In this document: piece by piece, positions 55,065-64,000 of the stretch | Numbering within the stretch: the stretch's first letter is position 1 | Layout of the letters: each line of letters starts with the position of its first letter | Source: an uncultured Saprospiraceae bacterium | Lineage (GTDB): Bacteria; Bacteroidota; Bacteroidia; Chitinophagales; Saprospiraceae | Assembly: GCA_937924805.1 (NCBI GenBank) | Contig: CALDTZ010000027.1 | Coordinates: forward strand, 19,728 to 83,727 | Reading direction: 5' to 3' | Length of the DNA stretch: 64,000 nt | The notes under the pieces: generated by a model | The model's input: the letters and a program-made list of their open reading frames with translations, nothing else | Databases searched by the model: none | Told to the model about the DNA's origin: nothing | Made by a program: the position numbers and the translations under genes

Positions 55065-55967
55065 GTGAATATTATTATACTTTCAAGAAGTGCTTCCCTC
55101 TATAGTACGCAAAGCCTTATTCAGGCTGCTAGAAAAAGAAATCATTTTGTTCGAGTGATTGATTATCAAAATTGTGATCTCATTTTAGGAAATAAACCCC
55201 AGGTAAGTTATTACGGAGATCTAATCAAAAATGCCGATGCTATTATCCCTAGGATAGGATCATCTTTTACTAAATATGGTGCTGCCGTTATCAAGCAGTT
55301 TGAATCAATGAAGGTAGCAAGCGTTTTAAGTTCCAATGCACTTTTGACCGCAAGAGATAAGTTGATGTGTCTTCAAGTTTTAGCCCAACATGGCCTTAAA
55401 GTTCCTCGTACCATCGCTTCCAATAATCAGGTGATGTATGAAGACCTGATTAAGTCTTTTGGATTCCACCCCATTATTTTAAAATTAATAAATGGGACCC
55501 ATGGAATTGGTGTATTAAAAGCCGACACACATAGTCAGGCCGTCACCTTGATGGAGACCTTCAATAAAACAAATCAAAAAACCATATTACAAGAGTTCAT
55601 AAAAGAAGCAAATGGTGCAGATATTCGTATTTTTGTTGTAAATGGAGAGGTAATCGCGACAATGAAGCGACAAGCAAAAGCTGGCGAATTTAGATCAAAT
55701 CTTCATCGAGGAGGTCATGCAGAAATGATCAACATCTCTGATGAGGAAAGAGCATGTGCACTTAAAGCGGTAAAAATTTTGGGTTTAGAAGTAGCAGGTG
55801 TAGATTTATTACAATCAAAAAATGGCCCACAAATATTGGAAGTAAACGCCTCTCCTGGATTAGAAGGAATTGAAAAAACAACCAACATCGACATAGCAAG
55901 TAAAATTATCGATTTGGTAGAGCAAAAAGTTAAAGAGGGAAAAAATGCAAGACACCATAATCATTGA
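55065..55967 (+). CDS. rimK: RimK-family ATP-grasp alpha-L-glutamate ligase
   Basis: 300-residue ATP-grasp ligase. In E. coli, RimK adds glutamates to the C-terminus of ribosomal protein S6. The sequence follows E. coli RimK from end to end: MNIIILSRSASLYSTQSL, AIIPRIGSSFTKYG, ARDKLMCLQVLAQ, LKLINGTHGIGVLKA, LQEFIKEANGADIRIFVV, KAGEFRSNLHRGG and LEVNASPGLEGIEKTTNID. The start is a GTG at 55065 that matches the first residue of the family; no ATG suits. It overlaps the deacylase gene by 23 bases, and with dacB it makes a three-gene unit. The glutamyl acceptor here may be S6 or another peptide or protein. Confidence 0.93.
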   Translation: MNIIILSRSASLYSTQSLIQAARKRNHFVRVIDYQNCDLILGNKPQVSYYGDLIKNADAIIPRIGSSFTKYGAAVIKQFESMKVASVLSSNALLTARDKLMCLQVLAQHGLKVPRTIASNNQVMYEDLIKSFGFHPIILKLINGTHGIGVLKADTHSQAVTLMETFNKTNQKTILQEFIKEANGADIRIFVVNGEVIATMKRQAKAGEFRSNLHRGGHAEMINISDEERACALKAVKILGLEVAGVDLLQSKNGPQILEVNASPGLEGIEKTTNIDIASKIIDLVEQKVKEGKNARHHNH

Positions 55968-56907
55968 TGGTCATGAGATATCATCCAATGAAAACAAAGA
56001 ACTTCAATTAAACGTAGGCACCTTGCCTTCCGATACGGTAATATCCATTCATGCACACATCTATAGAGGAAAAGAAGATGGCCCCACCCTTTTGTTTTTA
56101 GGCGGAGTACATGGTGATGAAATCAACGGTGTCGAAAGTATAAGACATTGTATTGAAGAAGGCTATTTTGAAAAAATTACGAAGGGTACCATTATCGCAA
56201 TTCCGCTTCTAAATGTTTTTGGATTTATAAACTTTAGTAGAGAAGTACCAGATGGGAAGGATGTAAATCGAAGTTTTCCCGGTACAACACTCGGTTCTTT
56301 AGCCTCAAGAGTTGCTCGTACATTGACAAAAAAGATTCTACCACATGTTGATTATGCTTTTGACTTTCATACTGGAGGTGCTTCAAGATATAATTACCCA
56401 CAAATAAGGTACACCAAAGATGATATGGCATCATTAGAATTAGCGAAAGTCTTTAATGCTCCTTTCACCATCATGAAAGCTACCATACCTAATTCATTTC
56501 GAAGGTCCTGTAAAGATTTAAACATCCCAGCAATAATCTTTGAAGGAGGTGAATCTATACGCTTAGACGGGTTTGCTATTTCCGCTGCTGTTAGAGGAAT
56601 TATTAATATTCTTCGACATTTCAAATGCACGAATAATGAAATTGATTCGGGGAAAATTCGAAACATTCACATTAAAAAAACAACATGGGAAAGGGCTGCT
56701 TTCTCCGGTTTGTTTACATGGTCTAAAAAATCAGGTACAAAAATTCAAATTGGAGAACCTCTAGGAACGATTAAAAATCCATTTGGAACTAAAACGGCAA
56801 CCGTTATTTCAAGAAGAAATGGATATATCATTGGACACAACAATGCATCTGTTGTTAATCAAGGAGATGCTTTATTTCATATAGGATATGAGGCTGAAGA
56901 AATATAA
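55945..56907 (+). CDS. succinylglutamate desuccinylase/aspartoacylase-family hydrolase
   Basis: 320-residue zinc hydrolase of the carboxypeptidase A-like AstE/AspA group. Zinc ligands are visible in LFLGGVHGDEINGVES (His and Glu) and YAFDFHTGG (His), with the catalytic Glu probably in IIFEGGES. The C-terminal 90 residues (WERAAFSGLFTW ... GRAP-like biotinyl-type strands) form the usual extra beta domain. Members cleave N-acyl or amide bonds of amino acids. Its overlap with rimK (23 bases) and dacB (20 bases) points to joint translation; a role in trimming glutamyl or acyl groups added by RimK is an attractive idea but only an inference. Confidence 0.87.
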   Translation: MQDTIIIDGHEISSNENKELQLNVGTLPSDTVISIHAHIYRGKEDGPTLLFLGGVHGDEINGVESIRHCIEEGYFEKITKGTIIAIPLLNVFGFINFSREVPDGKDVNRSFPGTTLGSLASRVARTLTKKILPHVDYAFDFHTGGASRYNYPQIRYTKDDMASLELAKVFNAPFTIMKATIPNSFRRSCKDLNIPAIIFEGGESIRLDGFAISAAVRGIINILRHFKCTNNEIDSGKIRNIHIKKTTWERAAFSGLFTWSKKSGTKIQIGEPLGTIKNPFGTKTATVISRRNGYIIGHNNASVVNQGDALFHIGYEAEEI

Positions 56908-58354
56908 ATCATTATACATATTATTGATAGGTATTCTATCTATCACGGCATCAGAAGCGCAATCTTCATTGCAGTCAGGTATGGAGCGTATTATGAACTC
57001 CAGAGAACTCACACATAGCAGTATTAGCTTTAGTGTACTGGACATGGAATCTGGTGATCTCTTAGCTTCAATGCGTCCCAATACGAGCTTAACTCCAGCA
57101 TCTTCGATAAAAGTATTGACTACGCTAACTGCAATAACCGTACTGGGAGAATCATACCAATTTAGCACTAAAGTAGGTTATGAAGGGACTCTGGAAGCTG
57201 ATGGTACACTGCAGGGTGACTTAATGATCTATGGTTGCGGTGATCCTACGTTAGGCAGTGGTTCATTTACTGGCTACCCTAATTTTGAGCAATTGCTGGA
57301 CCAAATAACAAAAATGGTAAAGGATGCGGGTATCACCTGCATAGATGGAGATATCATTGCTGATGAATCATTGTTTAATTCCTTCCCAATCTCTCCATCT
57401 TGGCAATGGAATGATTTGGGTAATTACTATGCAAGTGGAGCATGGGGAATTAATGTAAATGAAAATGAATATATTATTTACTTTGATAAAAGAGGTACCG
57501 TTGGACGAAGGCCAAATATTAAATCTTACTACCCCACCATTCCTAAACTTAACCTATCCAATGAGTTGGCTGTAGATAGTGCTGGAACGGGAGACAATGC
57601 ATATATCTTTGGAGGTCCTTATAATTATACCAAAAGAATCGTAGGCACAATACCCGCAGGTCAAGGTACCTTCTCTATAAAAGGTTCAATCCCTGACCCT
57701 CCGTACTTTTTAGCGCATCACATTTCGAAAGAACTAGAAAAAAGTAAAATCAAGACGGCTAATTATAGAGCTAAATTTAGTAGAACCAAACCGAATCATG
57801 ATAAAGTAATTATTGGTGAATTTAAATCACCGCCATTATCAGATATTGTACGCAAAGCTAATTTTGAAAGTAATAATCTATATTGTGAAGCACTTTTAAA
57901 AACGCTCGGACTCAAGGTTCGTAAATCAGCTAGTGGTCAACTTGGAATATCGGCCATCCGTCGATTCCTCAAAAAACTAAAAGTTAAAAGTGGTGGGCTT
58001 AATATGGAAGATGGTAGTGGATTATCCGCCCGATCATATGTGCCTAGTTATTTATTAGCCGACTTTCTTCGTGCCTATGCCAACCAATATGGTGTAGAAG
58101 CCGCAACCAAATATTTACCGAAAGGTGGCGTATCAGGTACAGTAAGAGGAATGTTTAAAAATACGAAAGCAGCTGGACACATTTGGGCAAAAAGTGGAAG
58201 TATGATTGACGTAATAAGCTACACCGGATTTGTTCAAGCCAAATCAGGTAAATGGCGAACGTTCTCCATTATCATCAATGCTTACGATGTTAAAAACAAA
58301 ACGATGCGTTCCAAAATGGAAAAAATGATGAAAGAAATTTACTTCAACTCATAA
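56888..58354 (+). CDS. dacB: D-alanyl-D-alanine carboxypeptidase/endopeptidase (PBP4 type)
   Basis: 488-residue penicillin-binding protein of family S13 that trims the terminal D-Ala from, and cuts cross-links in, peptidoglycan. The signal peptide is about 1-24 (ASEAQ). Active-site motifs are complete: SxxK in TPASSIKVLT, SxN in FESNNLYCEALLK and KTG (as KSG) in AKSGSMIDVISYTGF. The inserted domains between SxxK and SxN are of normal size for PBP4. Exported to the periplasm. It overlaps the upstream deacylase by 20 bases and closes the rimK unit; it ends 12 bases before the convergent receptor gene. Confidence 0.95.
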   Translation: MRLKKYKSLYILLIGILSITASEAQSSLQSGMERIMNSRELTHSSISFSVLDMESGDLLASMRPNTSLTPASSIKVLTTLTAITVLGESYQFSTKVGYEGTLEADGTLQGDLMIYGCGDPTLGSGSFTGYPNFEQLLDQITKMVKDAGITCIDGDIIADESLFNSFPISPSWQWNDLGNYYASGAWGINVNENEYIIYFDKRGTVGRRPNIKSYYPTIPKLNLSNELAVDSAGTGDNAYIFGGPYNYTKRIVGTIPAGQGTFSIKGSIPDPPYFLAHHISKELEKSKIKTANYRAKFSRTKPNHDKVIIGEFKSPPLSDIVRKANFESNNLYCEALLKTLGLKVRKSASGQLGISAIRRFLKKLKVKSGGLNMEDGSGLSARSYVPSYLLADFLRAYANQYGVEAATKYLPKGGVSGTVRGMFKNTKAAGHIWAKSGSMIDVISYTGFVQAKSGKWRTFSIIINAYDVKNKTMRSKMEKMMKEIYFNS

Positions 58355-58366
58355 GCCTTTCCTTAT

Positions 58367-60775
58367 TTAAAGAGAACGATTCATTTCCGATTTCCCGGCT
58401 GATTTATTTTTAAAATTTATCTTTTTTAACTGCCCAAAATTATACATGACCGAGAGTCTAAAATACTCCGTGTTACGTTGCCTCTCAAAAAAGATATCCG
58501 TTTCTCCTACAGAATAATAACCGGATGGACCACCTGCCCCAAAGATATCGTTAACCGACAATCTACATAAAAGAGATTTATTGAGAAATGATTTCTCTAG
58601 AGTAACCGCTGTATTTGCCATATCCTCCCTATGTGTAACCCCTTCATATTTATTACCCCAATACCAAAATAAAAACTCCGCCTTAAATGATTTACCAATA
58701 TCAAAAATATGATTTGAATAAAAGTAGATATGTGGTCTAGGTCTTTGTATTGCATTCTTAAAAACATTTTCTCTGATATCTGTATAACTAAGTGTTATAC
58801 TATTATTAGACGTATACCAATCAAATTGAAACCCGCGAGAAAGATCCAAATACCCATAATGTTTAAATTGAAAATTCACGGGCTTTAGGACATAACTATA
58901 TTCAGTATCCCCAGGTAATGCACTTCCTCCTAATGGATCAATCGTATAATTATAACCTAATTTTACATTCGTTTTAAACCATTCACTTGCCGCCTCAACA
59001 CTATGCGTTTTTTGAGGTACCAATTCTGTATTCCCTTGAATAGACGTATACGGATCTTGATAATACAAACTTGGATTCAAACTGTGATATGAGGGTCTCC
59101 TAATACTTGAAGTATAGGATATACTCAATGGCCGATTATTAGGTAATAATATATTTATATTCAAATATGGAAACAAGTTAACAAATTGGTCATTTACATC
59201 TCCTACTACCCCATTTACTTTAACTTGGTACGTTGTAATTTCATTTCTTAATCCAATGCTCAGTTTTATTTTATCATTAGCATGAAAATGATGATTTGCA
59301 TAGACAGACCATATATTTTCTTGATAACCAAAAGCATTCGACAATGTACTATCCCGCAAATATTCCCCTGAACCCATCTTTGTAGAAAAATCTAGAAATG
59401 CATCGTTATTTACTTGACTCCACTTGGTACCCAACTCAAAAAAGGTACGACTACTCAGGTATTTTGAATAATCTAATTGGCCTGCATAAATTCCGATATT
59501 GTAACCATTATTACTTTGCAGATCTCGCATGGCTAGTTCATTTTTTTCGAAGCTTGTTTCATCAATTAGATTAAATCTTGTATTCATAATTTTTGAATAT
59601 TGAATACCCATAAATAATCGGGTACCAAGTGTATCTATGGCCCTATTATAGTTCATCGATGTAGATTGATTTCTTAATTGCTGAGATCCATTAATTACAC
59701 TTTCGTACCAATTAATATATTCACTATCCGTAATCGTATTATTACTCGTCTGAATAACATTCGATTGCTGCAGTTGATCACTATATTCTAAGGAGATATA
59801 ATTCTTATCATTGATATCATAATGTAGGCCAATCAATCCATTGGGACTTGGTTTGTTTTTTGTCTCCCAATCAGTGGTTAAATCCGTCAATAAGAACACT
59901 TCCTTTTTCAATCGATCTCTCGTCGTATGCAATATTTCACGATCATCTCCTTGAAAAAAGCCTATACTTCCGGTGAGCTTAAAAGGTCCTTTTGTGAAAT
60001 TCGCATTCACTGAAGAGCGGAAATTTGTTCCAAAAAAATAAGAATCAGAAATATTTTGTTTTAGTCGAATTTGATAGCCATCTTCTTGTTTTGATATCGT
60101 TTTAATATGAATGACCGCACCACCATCAGCATCATACTTTGCTGATGGATTACGAATAATCTCAATGGATTTAATCGTACCTGGATCAATAAAACTTACA
60201 TTTTCAGGCGCTATCCGTTGACCATTTTGATAAATAATCGTCGTCTCTTTACCAATCACAGAAATGCCTTCGTCATCGATAATAACCCCGGGCAATTGCA
60301 TAACGATTTCTTGAAAAGAATTACTGGAAGCCAGCGATGTTTGTGCCACATTTAATTCGATTGTACCATTCTCTCGTTGAATAATTCTTGGCAATTTCCC
60401 TTTTATAATAACCTCATCCATTTCTATCCCTTGATTATCCATGATAAATCTTCCGATATCCACTTGATCCTTTCCTTGATATTCAATGTCTATAAAACGA
60501 TCTGCAAATCCTAGTGAAGTCAACTTTAAAAGCACTCGTGGTCGATTTATACTTTCAAGGATGAAGTCTTCTTCAAAAAAGGAAGTACCAAGAACAAAAC
60601 TAGAATCCTGAAGATCTAATAAAATAGCATTACCAATAAGTTGGTTTTCATTTTCATCTACCACCGATCCTTTAATGGATTGAATGTTTTGCGTAAACCC
60701 AATTGAATGATATCCAATAATATAAAGCGTAATAAAAAGTGATTTAACGGCCATTTCCATAGTATGAGTATTCAT
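58367..60775 (-). CDS. outer-membrane beta-barrel receptor (TonB-dependent-like)
   Basis: 802 residues. The signal peptide is about 1-29 (SIGFTQ); ATGs at residues 6 and 8 are alternative starts. Residues 30-115 form a carboxypeptidase-regulatory-like domain (IKGSVVDENENQLIGNAIL), residues 130-225 a plug (ELNVAQTSLASSNSFQEIVMQLPGV, IKSIEIIRNPSAKYDADGGAVIHI), and the rest a 22-strand-type barrel of the OMP_b-brl family with many aromatic strand ends. No TonB box is obvious. It is divergent from a LytS/LytTR pair, a layout in which the regulator often controls the receptor. The ligand is unknown. Confidence 0.88.
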   Translation of the reverse strand: MNTHTMEMAVKSLFITLYIIGYHSIGFTQNIQSIKGSVVDENENQLIGNAILLDLQDSSFVLGTSFFEEDFILESINRPRVLLKLTSLGFADRFIDIEYQGKDQVDIGRFIMDNQGIEMDEVIIKGKLPRIIQRENGTIELNVAQTSLASSNSFQEIVMQLPGVIIDDEGISVIGKETTIIYQNGQRIAPENVSFIDPGTIKSIEIIRNPSAKYDADGGAVIHIKTISKQEDGYQIRLKQNISDSYFFGTNFRSSVNANFTKGPFKLTGSIGFFQGDDREILHTTRDRLKKEVFLLTDLTTDWETKNKPSPNGLIGLHYDINDKNYISLEYSDQLQQSNVIQTSNNTITDSEYINWYESVINGSQQLRNQSTSMNYNRAIDTLGTRLFMGIQYSKIMNTRFNLIDETSFEKNELAMRDLQSNNGYNIGIYAGQLDYSKYLSSRTFFELGTKWSQVNNDAFLDFSTKMGSGEYLRDSTLSNAFGYQENIWSVYANHHFHANDKIKLSIGLRNEITTYQVKVNGVVGDVNDQFVNLFPYLNINILLPNNRPLSISYTSSIRRPSYHSLNPSLYYQDPYTSIQGNTELVPQKTHSVEAASEWFKTNVKLGYNYTIDPLGGSALPGDTEYSYVLKPVNFQFKHYGYLDLSRGFQFDWYTSNNSITLSYTDIRENVFKNAIQRPRPHIYFYSNHIFDIGKSFKAEFLFWYWGNKYEGVTHREDMANTAVTLEKSFLNKSLLCRLSVNDIFGAGGPSGYYSVGETDIFFERQRNTEYFRLSVMYNFGQLKKINFKNKSAGKSEMNRSL

Positions 60776-60952
60776 TTAAATCTAAGGTATTTGCTTAAAA
60801 GACGTTTTTATCGAAAAGTAGATGAATCGTTCATAAACGTATAAGAAGATTTGCTAAACGATCAAACAACCCGTTTTTCTTATTCTTATACAGATCTTTC
60901 CCGTTTGTATACAAAACATAATCTCTTCTAAATTACTACGTATCTTTAATCT

Positions 60953-61972
60953 ATGCCTACAAATAAAAAACATATCCTATTTTGGGTTATTATATATGTA
61001 GCTTGGACTTTTATGAAATCTTCAGGTGGTGGAAATATAGGTATGTACCTCATTATTAACTTAGTGAACATTCCCATCTTCATGGCGGCCTTTTATTTCC
61101 TCAAACACTACCAGTTACCTTATTTATACAATCAAAAGAAATGGATACTATTTATTATCAGTATGCTATTCAGCACGTTTACCCTCTATTTTATTTGGAG
61201 AATTGCAGGTGTTTTATGGTTTGATTGTATGCGTAATTTGGAAGGTATTTCATTTATGAGGTTTGACAGATATCTAGTTTATGCTGTCCAATTCTATTCT
61301 CCAGGACTTTTATTATTAGCATGGGAAATGCAGGAAGAAAAAAGAATAGAACTAGAACGATTGAATGCTTTGACACAACAAAAGTTGGAAACTGAATTAA
61401 AGTTTTTAAAGTCTCAACTTAACCCACATTTTCTTTTTAACACCTTCAATAATCTATACTCACTAGTGATCACGGGTAATCCCAAAGCACCAAATATGAT
61501 CCTTCAGTTGTCTTCTATTTTAGAATTTGTGCTCTATAAAAGCCAATTAAAAACAGTTGCATTAACTGAAGAAATTGACGTTGTTCAGAAATATATAGAA
61601 CTAGAAAAAATACGGTATGGTGATCATCTCAACATTGAAACGGTTACTGAAGGTAACCTAGCAAATCCGGTCGCTCCTTTATTGATTCTTTCCTTAGTTG
61701 AAAATGCATTCAAACATGGAGCTAGTACAGATTTAGATAATCCTACCATAAAGATTAACATCAAATCCAAACAACATCAAATAAAGGTTAGCATTTGGAA
61801 TTCAAAATCAAGCCACAAAGGGGAATCAAAAGATATTCATAAAGAAGGCTTAGGTCTCAAAAATATCAATCGACAACTGGAACTTCAATATCCAAATATG
61901 CATACTTTAACCATATTCGATAGAGAAAACAATTACGAAGTATCACTAATTATAAATGTAACAGATGCGTAA
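60953..61972 (+). CDS. LytS-family sensor histidine kinase
   Basis: 339-residue membrane kinase. Residues 5-130 hold four hydrophobic helices, the sensor part, with no extracellular domain. A short coiled segment (EMQEEKRIELERLNALTQQ) leads to the His_kinase domain: phosphoacceptor His in KSQLNPHFLFNTFNNL, the N-box LLILSLVENAFKHGAS and the G-box GEGL-type GLGLKNINRQL. The response regulator gene starts 8 bases before this stop. The pair should respond to a membrane or envelope signal and act on LytTR sites, perhaps including the divergent receptor gene. Confidence 0.93.
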   Translation: MPTNKKHILFWVIIYVAWTFMKSSGGGNIGMYLIINLVNIPIFMAAFYFLKHYQLPYLYNQKKWILFIISMLFSTFTLYFIWRIAGVLWFDCMRNLEGISFMRFDRYLVYAVQFYSPGLLLLAWEMQEEKRIELERLNALTQQKLETELKFLKSQLNPHFLFNTFNNLYSLVITGNPKAPNMILQLSSILEFVLYKSQLKTVALTEEIDVVQKYIELEKIRYGDHLNIETVTEGNLANPVAPLLILSLVENAFKHGASTDLDNPTIKINIKSKQHQIKVSIWNSKSSHKGESKDIHKEGLGLKNINRQLELQYPNMHTLTIFDRENNYEVSLIINVTDA

Positions 61973-62666
61973 AATATCGTGCTTTATTATTGATGATGAG
62001 CCGCCAGCGATTCAATTACTTAATAAGTATTGTTCAATGGTGGATCAGTTGGAAGTGGTCGATACTTTTGGGAGTGCCATTCAAGCTTTTGACAAACTCA
62101 ATGAAACAACGATTGATTTACTTTTTCTTGATATTCAAATGCCTATCATTAATGGGTTGGCATTTCTTAAATCATTACAAAATCCACCAAGTGTCATTCT
62201 TACCACGGCCTACCGCGAATATGCGGTTGAAGCCTATGATTTGGATATTATTGATTACTTATTAAAACCGATTCCTTTTGATCGTTTTTTAAAATCAATT
62301 GACCGATATAAAGAAAAAGGGAAACTCAGTCAAGATCTTAATGAAAAACGAGAAGAAAGTCCTTTTATCTTTTTCAATATCAATAAAAAACAACACAAGG
62401 TGGTCATCGATGACATCACTTATCTTGAAAGCTTAAAAGATTATGTACGTATACATACATTAAATGAAACGCTCGTAGTAAAAGGTAATCTAGGTTCCAT
62501 ATTCGAAAAATTTCCTATCGATAAATTTATACGAATCCACCGATCCTATGCGATTGCGATTCGTTCATTAAAAAGTTACAATCAAAAAGTAGTCGACCTT
62601 AATGGCATAACATTACCCATTGGTGAAAGTTACAAATCAGCTTTCATGGATCGATTTAAAATTTAA
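61965..62666 (+). CDS. LytTR-family response regulator
   Basis: 233-residue transcription regulator. Residues 4-120 are a receiver with acidic residues IIDDEPP, phosphoacceptor Asp56 (LLFLDIQMP), Thr in ILTTAYREYA and Lys in DYLLKPIPF. Residues 130-233 form a LytTR DNA-binding domain (ITYLESLKDYVRIHT, FPIDKFIRIHRSYAI, GITLPIGESYKSAF). It overlaps the kinase gene by 8 bases and is last in the unit. Target sites are not recognisable by eye in this window. Confidence 0.94.
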   Translation: MRKISCFIIDDEPPAIQLLNKYCSMVDQLEVVDTFGSAIQAFDKLNETTIDLLFLDIQMPIINGLAFLKSLQNPPSVILTTAYREYAVEAYDLDIIDYLLKPIPFDRFLKSIDRYKEKGKLSQDLNEKREESPFIFFNINKKQHKVVIDDITYLESLKDYVRIHTLNETLVVKGNLGSIFEKFPIDKFIRIHRSYAIAIRSLKSYNQKVVDLNGITLPIGESYKSAFMDRFKI

Positions 62667-62772
62667 AATAATAATATTAACACTCCGTAAAATCTAGAAT
62701 ATTGTAAATAAGGAAATCATTTAAATAAAATCTTTATTTTTATTAAAAAGTCATTACTACTCCTTAAAAAAC

Positions 62773-64000
62773 GTGATTGTGAGAAATTTCTTAATTATAT
62801 TTTTCTTTATCCTGACCATAGTTAATTTAAATAGTCAAACTGTTATCAGCGGAGGAATTCATAATGACACGACTTTAGCTTATACTAATAGCCCATATAT
62901 TGTTACAGATGATTTAGTATTATTCCCAGAACATACTATGACCATTGAAAAAGGTGTGGAATTAAGATTCGAACAAGGTGTATCTTTTGAGGTACGTGGC
63001 ATACTAAATGCAATTGGAACGAAAGAAGATAGTATCGTATTTACTACAAACCTAGATGTAAATGGTTTCGCTGCCTGGAAAGGAATTAAAATTATGAACG
63101 AATTAGGGGCAGCTGCTGATTTCAAATTTTGTAAATTTTCACATGCATTCGAATCTAATTCAGCTCAATGTTGTCATGAAGGTGGTCCAATAAATTATTC
63201 AAACTGTGTTTTCAAACGCAATTCATTTGCGATGATCGGTTATACCGGGGATTGGAATATAATGATTGATAGCTGCTCATTTATCGACAACAAAGTTGGA
63301 ATTACCGGAGCTGATAAAACAATTACAAATAACCTTTTTTATGGAAATAATACTTCAATTGAGGGTTCAAGATTGATTATCGATAATTGTGAATTTCGAC
63401 AAAATGGTTTAGGAGTACTTTGCAGTCAATGTGTAGTCCAAAATTCAAAAATCATTGGTAATGTCGTAGGAATCGAACAAGGTAAATACTGTACTATTAA
63501 TAACAACAATATTTTGAAAAATAAAATAGGGCTTGAAATCAATGTATATGACAATGAAAAAGTAAAAATTGTAAATAATAAGATATGTGATAACAGTGAA
63601 TTTAACGTAAAAAATCTTGACGAATGGAATCGAGACTTGACAAGCAATTGCTGGTGTACAACAGATGAAACGCTTATTGATCTCAAAATATGGGATGGCT
63701 ATGACAACGTGGACCTTGGACTAGTTTCGTATGATACCAATATTTCTTGTTTTGAAACCTGTGTGTCTTTTTCTGCTTGTTCCCAAGCTGAAATTGATGA
63801 TTATTTTTGTGAGCGTTTGGATGAATTTAAAATTGATTCTTTTGACTGCACAGATATTAATAGTCTTACGAATCTTAAATATCTAAAAGAAGCGAATAAA
63901 ATATATATACAAAGTAAATTAGACGCTACAAGTATAAATTTCGAGCGATTAGAATCTGTTACAGAAATTTATATTTCGTCAAATAACTTAACTTTATTAA
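62773..64000 (+). CDS. secreted beta-helix protein with leucine-rich start (cut by window end)
   Basis: The frame is open from GTG 62773 (or GTG 62779) to the window end without a stop, giving at least 409 residues. It begins with a signal peptide (VRNFLIIFFFILTIVNLNSQ), then a right-handed parallel beta-helix with short repeats (about 30-290: TIEKGVELRFEQGVSFEVRG, CSFIDNKVGITG, CEFRQNGLGVLCSQ). From about residue 330 it changes to a cysteine-containing linker (SACSQAEIDDYFCERL) and then leucine-rich repeats (LKYLKEANKIYI, LESVTEIYISSNNLTLL). LRR proteins in Bacteroidota are often T9SS surface proteins, but the C-terminus lies outside the window. Confidence 0.78.
   Translation, partial: MIVRNFLIIFFFILTIVNLNSQTVISGGIHNDTTLAYTNSPYIVTDDLVLFPEHTMTIEKGVELRFEQGVSFEVRGILNAIGTKEDSIVFTTNLDVNGFAAWKGIKIMNELGAAADFKFCKFSHAFESNSAQCCHEGGPINYSNCVFKRNSFAMIGYTGDWNIMIDSCSFIDNKVGITGADKTITNNLFYGNNTSIEGSRLIIDNCEFRQNGLGVLCSQCVVQNSKIIGNVVGIEQGKYCTINNNNILKNKIGLEINVYDNEKVKIVNNKICDNSEFNVKNLDEWNRDLTSNCWCTTDETLIDLKIWDGYDNVDLGLVSYDTNISCFETCVSFSACSQAEIDDYFCERLDEFKIDSFDCTDINSLTNLKYLKEANKIYIQSKLDATSINFERLESVTEIYISSNNLTLL

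Overview
The window comes from the chromosome of a low-GC member of the Bacteroidota, most likely a Saprospiria-type relative. Several things point there. Six encoded proteins end in type IX secretion system (T9SS) sorting domains of type A or type B. The T9SS regulator PorX is present. Promoters follow the TTG/TAnnTTTG pattern, Shine-Dalgarno sequences are mostly absent, and there is a LytS/LytTR pair beside an outer-membrane barrel receptor. No tRNA, rRNA, CRISPR array or intact insertion sequence was seen. Both window ends cut through genes: an RND efflux permease at the left and a beta-helix/leucine-rich surface protein at the right.

Layout. 1-4.0 kb: RND permease end, pdxH, and a DAHP synthase/chorismate mutase fusion. 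4.0-6.1 kb: a hipBA-type toxin-antitoxin pair with its own promoter and operator-like palindromes. 6.3-10.3 kb: a tightly packed light/flavin cluster (DUF2805/TIGR03643 protein, photolyase-like protein, flavin reductase-like protein, a 44-residue four-cysteine DUF2256 protein, and a PF04244 photolyase-related protein). 10.4-21.7 kb: three T9SS cargo proteins, including a 1929-residue repeat protein. 21.7-27.0 kb: an ABC exporter and the fatty-acid/translation block accC, accB, efp, fabH. 27.2-34.7 kb: a thioredoxin-SPOR protein behind a sigma-54 promoter, a large SprB-like adhesin, a DUF1573 lipoprotein, a LamG cargo protein and YbaB. 34.7-39.9 kb: a Ca/Na exchanger, tatC, a small membrane protein, porX and an HD hydrolase. 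40.0-43.3 kb: a 1099-residue OmpA protein built from 23-residue repeats. 43.4-48.5 kb: glyA, truA, an OsmC protein and a BNR-repeat cargo protein. 48.5-54.9 kb: three glycosyltransferases, a beta-helix lipoprotein and a UMF1-type transporter. 55.1-58.4 kb: rimK, an aspartoacylase-like deacylase and dacB, overlapping one another. 58.4-62.7 kb: an outer-membrane receptor divergent from a LytS/LytTR two-component system.

How it fits together. Much of the window serves the cell envelope. Cargo proteins leave through the Sec pathway and then T9SS, which PorX helps control. OmpA, DacB, TatC, the ABC exporter and the glycosyltransferases build or service the envelope, and accBC/fabH feed lipid synthesis. 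Accessory-looking parts are the hipBA module and the light/flavin cluster. The best candidates for undescribed biology are that cluster (both photolyase-like proteins lack residues expected of their best-known relatives), the charge-switching 23-residue-repeat OmpA protein, the 13-unit 105-residue repeat protein, and the sigma-54-controlled thioredoxin-SPOR gene. All family assignments rest on reading sequence motifs; no database search was run.
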